From NCBI GenBank assembly GCA_964483805.1, contig CAZADH010000077.1:1-22654 (forward strand): DNA of 22,654 nt, given 5' to 3'. Below are positions 1 to 5,722 of this stretch, piece by piece. Made by a program: the position numbers and the translations under genes. The DNA is from CAZADH01 sp964483805 (GTDB lineage Bacteria; Muiribacteriota; Ozemobacteria; Ozemobacterales; Ozemobacteraceae). How positions within the stretch are numbered: the first letter of the stretch is position 1; each line of letters opens with the position of its first letter. The notes beneath the pieces were generated by a model. It made no database searches and was not told where the DNA came from. It saw only the letters and a list, made by a program, of their open reading frames with translations.

Positions 1-936
1 GCCCTCTCGGCACTGACCGGTCGCGACGCCGACGCCCAGGCCCGCGCGGTGGCACGGCGGTATCGGGGCCGGTTCCTGCCGTTCTTGCGCGCCTTCGATC
101 TCGAGAACGACCACGCCATCGATTACGTCGGCCAGCGCCTCGAGGCCGGCGTCTTTCGCGGCATCGGGGAGCTGTTCGTCAATGGGCATGGCCGCCACGA
201 TCGCATCGATACGCCGGCGTTTGCCGACATCTGTCGCAGTGCCGAGGAGTTCGCAGTGCCGATCCTCATGCACTGGACGATCGGTTCCGACGACGAACGG
301 GAACGCGGCGGTCGCGATGAGTTTGCCCGCCTGCGCCGGGTGCTCGCCGGCAATGCCTCGACCACCTTCATTCTGGCCCACTGCGGCCTCGGTCCGGCCC
401 CGACGCTGCCTGAATACCCACGCATGCTCGAGATTCTTTTACAACACCACGACAACCTCTTCCTCGACCTGACCGGGCTGGACCGCGAACTGACGGCCAC
501 CGGCCTGAGTGACGCCGCGGTCGCGGCGGTGCCGCCCTCCCACGATGGGCGCAGTGGGCGTTTGCCGCCATGGAGGGCGGCCCGAAACGCAGTTTCGGGC
601 AGTGCAAACGACCCGGCGTCGTCGACGGTGGTTCTGCCCACCGGTTTCGTGCTGCGGCGCCTGCTCGTGCGGTTTCCCCGCCGGTTCGTGCTCGGCTTCG
701 ACCTCGGCGACGCCGCCCTCATTGCCCGCGACGGCGCGGGCGTGCTGGCCCGCTTTCGTGCTTTTCTGGCCACGCTGCCCCGGCCGCTCGCCGAGGCGGT
801 GGCCTGGCGCACCGCCGGAGAAATACTCGGTAAATACCGCGATCCGACCCGCGATCGGCGCCGCCGCCTGCCGCGGATGCGCGGTGCCGGTGGCTACCTG
901 CCGCCCGAGTGGCCGCTGGGCCCCGAATACCGCTGA
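1..936 (+). CDS. Amidohydrolase-like TIM-barrel protein (5' truncated by window edge)
   Basis: The frame is open from base 1, so the N-terminus, where an amidohydrolase would carry its first metal-binding HxH, lies outside the window; the GTG at 49 is probably internal. Visible amidohydrolase_2-like signs are a strand ending in LMHW (His codon 271-273), a later strand ending in LAHCG (His codon 379-381), and a late RFVLGFD strand (Asp codon 700-702), followed by the usual helical end with LPRPLAEAVAWRTAGEILG, where related proteins have an asparagine-alanine before the last helix. These would be the second and third His and the final Asp of the metal site; the reaction and substrate cannot be told. 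Between the DLTG strand and the final Asp strand, codons 541-615 are a palindromic repeat read as HDGRSGRLPPW...NDP, an insert that does not look like family sequence. The gene ends with TGA at 934-936. Confidence 0.7.
   Translation, partial: ALSALTGRDADAQARAVARRYRGRFLPFLRAFDLENDHAIDYVGQRLEAGVFRGIGELFVNGHGRHDRIDTPAFADICRSAEEFAVPILMHWTIGSDDERERGGRDEFARLRRVLAGNASTTFILAHCGLGPAPTLPEYPRMLEILLQHHDNLFLDLTGLDRELTATGLSDAAVAAVPPSHDGRSGRLPPWRAARNAVSGSANDPASSTVVLPTGFVLRRLLVRFPRRFVLGFDLGDAALIARDGAGVLARFRAFLATLPRPLAEAVAWRTAGEILGKYRDPTRDRRRRLPRMRGAGGYLPPEWPLGPEYR
539..614 (+). repeat. Composite palindromic element inserted in frame in the amidohydrolase gene
   Basis: Two modules lie side by side. Module A is CCCACGATGGGCGCA (539-553) followed by GCCATGGAGGGCG (567-579). 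Module B (578-614) has a perfect 9-bp hairpin, GCCCGAAAC-GCA-GTTTCGGGC (580-600), followed by a GCAAACGACCC tail. Module A recurs at 19367-19406 and module B at 8650-8686, with a partial inverted copy at 9634-9649. The host reading frame stays open through the whole insert. Confidence 0.85.
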
Positions 937-1243
937 TCCCCGTGCTTGCCCGGTTTGGATTACGTTCGGATCATGTCTCGGAGACCAACAAGCAACACGG
1001 CGATGAAGAAAACCGGATCATGTCACCAAGAAAGTCGCAAGAAAGTTCGTGCATGTCACGGTAAACCGAGGGTCTCGAAAAATACGGATCATGTCCCCGA
1101 AATACGCGTGTGCCGTGGGGCAGACATGGACGGAGCACCCGCGGGTGGAGTAACCTGATGGAACAAGGGTGCTGCTACGGGGTCGAGATCGCGAGGTCTC
1201 GAGCCTGGCCGTGGGCATCGGTGGGCACGAGGGAGGTTCCGTC
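937..1243. other. Intergenic region with three direct repeats
   Basis: No convincing gene is visible. The region holds three copies of CGGATCATGTC, described separately, and a CACGGTAAACCGAGG stretch (about 1057-1071) that resembles the GTAAACCGGGGACAT repeat found near 4540. The promoter of the downstream CHASE2 operon should lie here, but I see no clear -35/-10 pair. Short open frames in the region have no Shine-Dalgarno site and read through the repeats, so I do not call them. Confidence 0.6.
967..1095 (+). repeat. Three direct copies of CGGATCATGTC
   Basis: Exact 11-mers start at 967, 1014 and 1085 (spacings 47 and 71). The reverse complement, GACATGATCCG, is at 4560-4570. The copies therefore lie on both sides of the CHASE2-SH3-M48 gene set in opposite orientations. 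Similar GGGGACATGATCCG strings are known to me from REP-like repeats and insertion-sequence surroundings in other genomes; that link is recollection, not shown here. Confidence 0.75.
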
Positions 1244-3007
1244 GTGGAGTTTCTGACACGCATCTGCAACCGGTGGAACGGCGGCTGGTTCGACCTGGGC
1301 ATGTGGCTGGGCGAGCGCTGCAAACGCTGGTTTCACCTCGCCGCGGCGGTGGTGTTTACCGTGTTCGCGATCGGCGATCTGCTGGTGTATCCCGTCACCG
1401 ACACGATGCGTCTGGCGGCCTACGACACGATTCTCCAGTATCGGCTCTTTCCGCCGAAGGCAGATCCCGACATCGTGATTCTCGACATCGACGAGGCGAG
1501 CCTCGCGGCGATGGCCCGGGAATACGGGCGCTGGCCGTGGCCGCGCCAGGTGTTTGGGGAGTTTCTCGACCTGATCGGGAAACAGAAACCGAAGGCCGTC
1601 GTGTTCGACATCCTGTTCAGCGACCCCGATCTGTTCAACCCCGGCAGTGATGCTGCCTTCAACACGGCCATCGCGGCCGCGAGTGCAACGTTCTTCCCCT
1701 TGCTGCGCCTCGATCCGTCGAATGACAGCCTCAGTCAGGTCAAAGCGTCGATGATTCCGGGGGCCCGGCGCGACACGCGGGGTTCGCGCAGTGCATCCGG
1801 GCCATCGTCGCTCGACCAGGCGGCTTCCCAGGGTGCGCACGGTGGCGATCCCACGGTTGCCGTGGTCCTGCCGCATCTTCCCGCTGCGCTGCACAGCAAA
1901 CGACTGGGGTTGCACAACATCGATACCGACCCGGACGGCGTCGTGCGCGAATACTCGATCTTCAGAAACGAGCAAAGCTGGATCCTGCCCTCGCTGCCGA
2001 CCCGCGTTGGTTGGGAGTTCAACTGGCCGGTCCCCGACAGTCCGCGGGTTCTCTTGAACTGGCGCGGGCCGCCGCGAACCTATCAATACATCCGATTCTC
2101 GGACGTTTTCCAGGATCTCTTGCGCAAGGAGAGGCGACGGCCGGCGGCCGAGTTCGCAGGAAAGATTCTCATTATTGGATCGACGGCGCCCAGCCTGTTC
2201 GATTTCAAACCGACACCGATGAGCCAGGTGCATCCGGGCGTCGAGATTCTGGCCACAGCCATCGACAACATCAAGCATGACGATTTTCTGCGCTTTCCCA
2301 AGGCCGATGTCCCGTATTTTCTCCTGGCTCTGGTGATCATCTGGTTAACGGCCTGGCGACTCTATCGGGCGACCAATCCACTCATTCTCGACTGGTGGTT
2401 CGGGCTCTCGCAGGCGTTCCTGGTCGGCTGTTCGTATGCCAGCGTCAACGTGGGAACCGTCTACATCAATCTCACCTGCCCGATTTCGCTGGCACTGGGC
2501 TACTTCGGGGTGGCCCGGACCTATGCAGCACTGACCGGGAAGGCCCTCGATCCAAGCATGGTTCGGCGTGCTCTCCGGCTCGAAGGGGCCAGGCAGGCGG
2601 CGGTCTTGCTGATCCGGATCGATACCGAAGAGATGAGCGATTACAGTTGGGAGGTGCTCCGGGTCGGGCTGCTGCGGTCCGGGCACGAAGACAAGAGCAT
2701 CGAGCTGATCAAAGAGAACCAGCGCGGGATCTGGGACCTCTTCGAGAAGACCTTTGCCGTCTGTTGGATGGCGCCGATGGACGATGCCGGCGCCAGATCC
2801 CGTTTCGACGCTGATGCGCAGGCCGTCATCGCCGCTTTCCCGGCTCTTCTTCGCCAGGTGTTCGTGACGCGTGACGATGCGGCGGCCTGGTATCTGGGGC
2901 ACGGGGTCATCACCTGCGGAGAGGAGGCGGAAGGAAGCTGGCGCCGCCTCGTGGCCGAAACGGTGATAGCATGGGAGCAATCCCGTGCGGGAAAGGAGAA
3001 TCCATGA
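1244..3007 (+). CDS. CHASE2-domain membrane sensor with atypical C-terminal domain
   Basis: 587 residues. I chose GTG 1244 because GGGAGG (1231-1236) sits 7 nt upstream; an in-frame GTG at 1169 lacks this. The order is one membrane segment (about 31-49), an extracytoplasmic CHASE2 domain (about 50-350, with DIVILDIDEASLAAMAREYGRWPWPR, VVFDILFSD, HNIDTDPDGVVREY, and GKILIIGSTAPSLFDFKPTPM...HPGVEILATAIDNI, all typical), then three closely spaced membrane segments (about 355-430). In this family the C-terminus is usually an adenylate/guanylate cyclase, kinase or phosphatase. Here about 150 residues begin with LEGARQAAVLLIRID, placed like the first strand of a class III cyclase, but no complete set of metal-binding Asp residues is visible; a degenerate cyclase-like output is an inference. 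Residues near 170-205 (Ser/Arg/Gly-rich) look like an unconserved loop. It probably senses an envelope signal and works with the next two overlapping genes. Confidence 0.85.
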   Translation: MEFLTRICNRWNGGWFDLGMWLGERCKRWFHLAAAVVFTVFAIGDLLVYPVTDTMRLAAYDTILQYRLFPPKADPDIVILDIDEASLAAMAREYGRWPWPRQVFGEFLDLIGKQKPKAVVFDILFSDPDLFNPGSDAAFNTAIAAASATFFPLLRLDPSNDSLSQVKASMIPGARRDTRGSRSASGPSSLDQAASQGAHGGDPTVAVVLPHLPAALHSKRLGLHNIDTDPDGVVREYSIFRNEQSWILPSLPTRVGWEFNWPVPDSPRVLLNWRGPPRTYQYIRFSDVFQDLLRKERRRPAAEFAGKILIIGSTAPSLFDFKPTPMSQVHPGVEILATAIDNIKHDDFLRFPKADVPYFLLALVIIWLTAWRLYRATNPLILDWWFGLSQAFLVGCSYASVNVGTVYINLTCPISLALGYFGVARTYAALTGKALDPSMVRRALRLEGARQAAVLLIRIDTEEMSDYSWEVLRVGLLRSGHEDKSIELIKENQRGIWDLFEKTFAVCWMAPMDDAGARSRFDADAQAVIAAFPALLRQVFVTRDDAAAWYLGHGVITCGEEAEGSWRRLVAETVIAWEQSRAGKENP

Positions 3008-3540
3008 AACGCTGTGTTTGGCCGTGGCTCTGCGCCGCCCTGTTCGTCGCCGGGTCCTTTGCCTGCATGCGGGCCGATGCCCAGGAACCTGCTTCCAATA
3101 ACGACAACCTCGGCAGTGCGCTGAAGAGTGATGCCATTCGCGACGAGCCGTTTGTCGACGCCAAAGAGATCGGCACGCTGGCCAAGGACGATCTGGTCGA
3201 GATCTTCGCCAAGGACGGCGGCTGGCTGAAGATCGGCAGCACCAAGGGGAACGGCTGGGTCCGCCTGCTGACGATCCGTCGGGGCAAGCCCGGCAAGGCC
3301 GAATACACGGCCGAGGGCGTGCTGGCGTTGGCCTCCGGTCGGGCGGGAACCGGCAAGGTGGTCGCCACCACCGGGATTCGCGGCATCAGCGAAGAAGATC
3401 TGACCGCAGCCCGGTTCGACGCGGCGCAGGTGACTCGTCTCGAGTCCTTCGGCGTGACCGCAGCCGAAGCCCGTGCGTTCGCCGTCAGCGGAGCGCTGAA
3501 GCCACGCGACATTCCATACCTCGGGGGGGAAAAACCATGA
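3004..3540 (+). CDS. Secreted bacterial SH3-like domain protein
   Basis: 178 residues. The start ATG 3004 overlaps the CHASE2 stop codon (ATGA) and has AAAGGAGAA about 5 nt upstream. The N-terminus is a signal peptide (MKRC, a hydrophobic stretch, then a break near ADAQEP). Residues about 35-95 match the bacterial SH3_3 pattern: an ALKSDAIRDEPF-type first strand, then IGTLAKDDLVEIFAKDGGWLKIGSTKGNGWV. The remainder is rich in Ala and charged residues and contains DLTAARFDAAQVTRLESFGVTAAEARAFA; I do not recognise it. Such SH3 proteins commonly bind cell wall or partner proteins. Tight coupling to CHASE2 upstream and the M48 protease downstream suggests a periplasmic partner of the protease or an adaptor for the sensor; this is inference. 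Confidence 0.8.
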   Translation: MKRCVWPWLCAALFVAGSFACMRADAQEPASNNDNLGSALKSDAIRDEPFVDAKEIGTLAKDDLVEIFAKDGGWLKIGSTKGNGWVRLLTIRRGKPGKAEYTAEGVLALASGRAGTGKVVATTGIRGISEEDLTAARFDAAQVTRLESFGVTAAEARAFAVSGALKPRDIPYLGGEKP

Positions 3541-4495
3541 TGAAACGATGGAGCGCCGCCCTGTTTGCCACCGCCGTGATCGCCTGTCTCAGTCTCGGCG
3601 CAAGTTGCGCCTCGGGAGCCGATCTCGAAAAGATCCTCGCCGACGAGATTCGCCGGATCACGGCGGCCGGCGCGTCTCTTCCCGTCAAGCTGCGGCCCGA
3701 GACCCGAGACCAGCTTCTGGAGAGCCTGCGCAAGCGTCTTCCCGCACCATTGCAGAAGCTCGAAAAGGATCTGCGCCCGGTGTCGCGCGACGAGGAAATC
3801 GCCATCGGGCGCCAGATTGCGGGGAACATTCTCGGCGCTGCCCCTCTGGTCGATGACCCTGAGTTGCAACACTATGTAAATAAGGTCGGGCGCTGGGTGG
3901 CAGATCAGAGTGAGCGGGCCGACCTACCCTGGCACTTCGGTGTGCTCGAAACCCCGTCGGTCAACGCGTTTGCCGCGCCGGGCGGCTACATCTTTCTCAC
4001 GCGCGGTCTGTACGCCTTGTTGCGCGACGAAGGGGAGTTGGCCGGAGTGTTGGCCCACGAGATCGGTCATGTGCTGCGCCGGCACCATCNNNNNNNNNNA
4101 AGATTTTGCAGAAGAGCACCCTGCTGGATTTCGGCCAGGGCCTGCTGGCCAAGAAGATCGGCGACAATGCGAAGATCCAGAAGTGGATCGGGCGGGGGGC
4201 CGAGATTGCCGCCCGTTCACTCGACCGCACCGCCGAGTTCGATGCCGATCAGCTTGCGGTTGTATTGACAGCCCGCGCCGGCTACGATGCCTTCAGCCTG
4301 CCGACGGTCCTGCAGCAGATCGGCCATTTCGCGCCGGCCGACGACCGGGTAACCCTGCTGTTCAAGACCCATCCACTTCCCGACACGCGCCTGGAAAACC
4401 TCGACAAGAAGATGGGGTCGCGGCTCGACCAGGCGAAGGGTCCCTCTTTGGCCAGGCGTTTCTATCGACTGAAGCCGGCGAAAACCAGCCGGTAG
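3537..4495 (+). CDS. Periplasmic M48-family zinc metalloprotease (interrupted by assembly gap)
   Basis: ATG 3537 overlaps the preceding stop. The N-terminus has a signal peptide ending near GASCASGAD, possibly a lipoprotein-type cysteine. The zinc site is HEIGH at residues 174-178 (nucleotides 4056-4070), preceded by FAAPGGYIFLTRGLYALLRDEGELAGVLA as in M48/BepA-type proteases; the third ligand is the Glu of RTAEFDAD after the gap. Ten Ns at 4090-4099 separate the HH after HEIGHVLRR from KILQKSTLLDFG, and the two sides lie in different frames. The gap is thus a placeholder, not a mutation: loss of 2 (or 3n+2) bases would restore HH-L-KILQKS, which reads naturally for the family. The stop is TAG 4493-4495. 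The expected role is quality control or processing of envelope proteins, with the CHASE2 protein as a likely regulator or partner. Confidence 0.85.
4090..4099. other. Assembly gap (10 N)
   Basis: Ten unknown bases inside the M48 protease gene, just after the HEXXH motif. A length of exactly ten in a disrupted frame suggests a scaffolding placeholder. Protein continuity predicts that the true gap is 3n+2 bases. Confidence 0.95.
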
Positions 4496-4532
4496 CACGA
4501 CACCGCGTCCCCGCCGAAGCAATACAACGCGC

Positions 4533-4570
4533 GTAAACCGGGGACATCGGTAAACCGGGGACATGATCCG
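4533..4570 (-). repeat. Tandem GTAAACCGGGGACAT repeat ending in GACATGATCCG
   Basis: GTAAACCGGGGACAT occurs at 4533-4547 and again, one base longer at its left, at 4549-4564 (period 17). The second copy runs into GACATGATCCG (4560-4570), the reverse complement of the triple repeat at 967-1095. It lies between the converging ends of the M48 and PRPP synthetase genes. No clear T-run follows, so it is not a typical terminator. Confidence 0.75.
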
Positions 4571-4601
4571 GATTTCGGTGAGCGGCGACGGGGCCGCGAG
4601 G

Positions 4602-5549
4602 TCAGGAAAACAGGGCGCCGACGCTCTCGCCGGTGTGGATGCGGGCGATTGCCTTGGCGAACAGTTTGGCAACAGACAACACTTGTAGGTTGGGCAGAAG
4701 TTTGGCCTCGGGGACCTCGACGGTATTGGCGACCATGATCCCGTCGAGAGCGAGCGCACGAAGCCGCTCGATCGCCGGGCCGCACAGCACCGGGTGGGTC
4801 GCGCCGGCGTAGATCTTGCGGGCACCGGCCTTGCGCAGGGTCTCGACCGTCGAGACGATCGTGCTCGCCGCGGCGATCTCGTCGTCGAAAATGATCGCGT
4901 CCTTGCCGTTGACCTCGCCGATGACCAGGCCGTGTTTGACCTGCTCGTCGTTGATGCGGCGCTTGTCGATGATGGCCATCGGGATGCCCAACCGCTCGGC
5001 GAATTTGCCGGTGCGTTTGCCCGCGCCCGCATCGGTGGCGACGGCCACGGCGTTGCCCAACTCGACGGTCTTGCGCGCGTGGTCGGCCAGCGTCGGAATC
5101 GCCGACAGGTGATCGACCGGAACCGAAAAGAACCCGTGCACCTGGTCGGAATGCAGATCCATGGTGAGCACCCGATCGGCCCCCGCGGTCGCGAGAAGAT
5201 CGGCAATCAGCCGGCCGGTGATCGAGATTCGCGGCGCGTCTTTCTTGTCGGACCGCGCATACGAGAAGTAGGGGATGACCGCGGTAATGCGCTTGGCCGA
5301 CGCGCTGCGCAGGGCATCGATGAGGATGAACAGTTCCATGATGTGGTCGTTCACTGGCTCCGAGAACGACTGGATGACGAAGATGTCGCGTTCGCGGACG
5401 TTCTCTTGAATCTGCACCGAGATGTTGTCGTTCGAGAACGTCGAGATGCTCAGCTTGCCCAGGCGCAGCCCCAGGTGCTCGCTGACCTCCTCGGCAAACT
5501 GCCGGTTCGATCGGCCGGCAAAGACCTTCAACAAATCGATCATCGTCAT
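4602..5549 (-). CDS. prs: Ribose-phosphate pyrophosphokinase (PRPP synthetase)
   Basis: 315 residues, the usual length for the family. It transfers pyrophosphate from ATP to ribose 5-phosphate, making PRPP for purine, pyrimidine, His and Trp synthesis in the cytoplasm. The start is the ATG complementary to 5547-5549, with AAGGGG 9 nt upstream; an ATG eight codons earlier has no such site. Seen motifs: FSNDNISVQIQENVRERDIFVIQSF (N-terminal ATP region), YFSYARSDKK, TMDLHSDQVHGFF (PRPP/metal loop, DLHxxQ), and the flexible loop as VATDAGAGKRTGKFA where most enzymes have SPDxGGxxRA. The ribose phosphate loop reads FDDEIAAASTI instead of the common VDDxxDTGGT. These two deviations mark a divergent branch, but the overall frame is intact and catalytic loss is not implied. 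It is transcribed away from the SpoIIE genes. Confidence 0.95.
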   Translation of the reverse strand: MTMIDLLKVFAGRSNRQFAEEVSEHLGLRLGKLSISTFSNDNISVQIQENVRERDIFVIQSFSEPVNDHIMELFILIDALRSASAKRITAVIPYFSYARSDKKDAPRISITGRLIADLLATAGADRVLTMDLHSDQVHGFFSVPVDHLSAIPTLADHARKTVELGNAVAVATDAGAGKRTGKFAERLGIPMAIIDKRRINDEQVKHGLVIGEVNGKDAIIFDDEIAAASTIVSTVETLRKAGARKIYAGATHPVLCGPAIERLRALALDGIMVANTVEVPEAKLLPNLQVLSVAKLFAKAIARIHTGESVGALFS

Positions 5550-5572
5550 GGTGTTGTTCCCCTTCGCATCCA

Positions 5573-5584
5573 AGTGACGTCACT
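5573..5584. promoter_or_regulatory. Perfect 12-bp palindrome upstream of prs
   Basis: AGTGACGTCACT is fully self-complementary and lies 24-35 bp upstream of the prs start codon, where an operator could block transcription or early elongation. No regulator is known; it could also be chance in a 170-bp divergent region. Confidence 0.35.
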
Positions 5585-5639
5585 CTACCAGAAAGTCACA
5601 CGGAACAGGTTGCTGCGATTTCGCGACTCCTCTTTGTTG

Positions 5640-5664
5640 GCAGACAATTGTTGTTGGTGTCTGC
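5640..5664. promoter_or_regulatory. Inverted repeat GCAGACA-N11-TGTCTGC in the divergent region
   Basis: Seven-base exact arms at 5640-5646 and 5658-5664 lie 59 bp before the chosen start of the first SpoIIE gene. The spacing of about 18 bp between arm centres fits a dimeric regulator. A -35-like TTGGCA overlaps the left arm (5637-5642), but no well-spaced -10 follows, so the promoter itself is not called. Confidence 0.35.
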
Positions 5665-5722
5665 TACATTGGTCGAAGTGGTGGGGCGGACTCGTGGGTG
5701 GCCGGTTCGCGGCAACACGGCG

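Noticed and set aside
967..1095. Triple CGGATCATGTC repeat as a CRISPR array
   Set aside because: Repeats are only 11 bp, spacing is irregular (47 and 71), and no cas gene is present.
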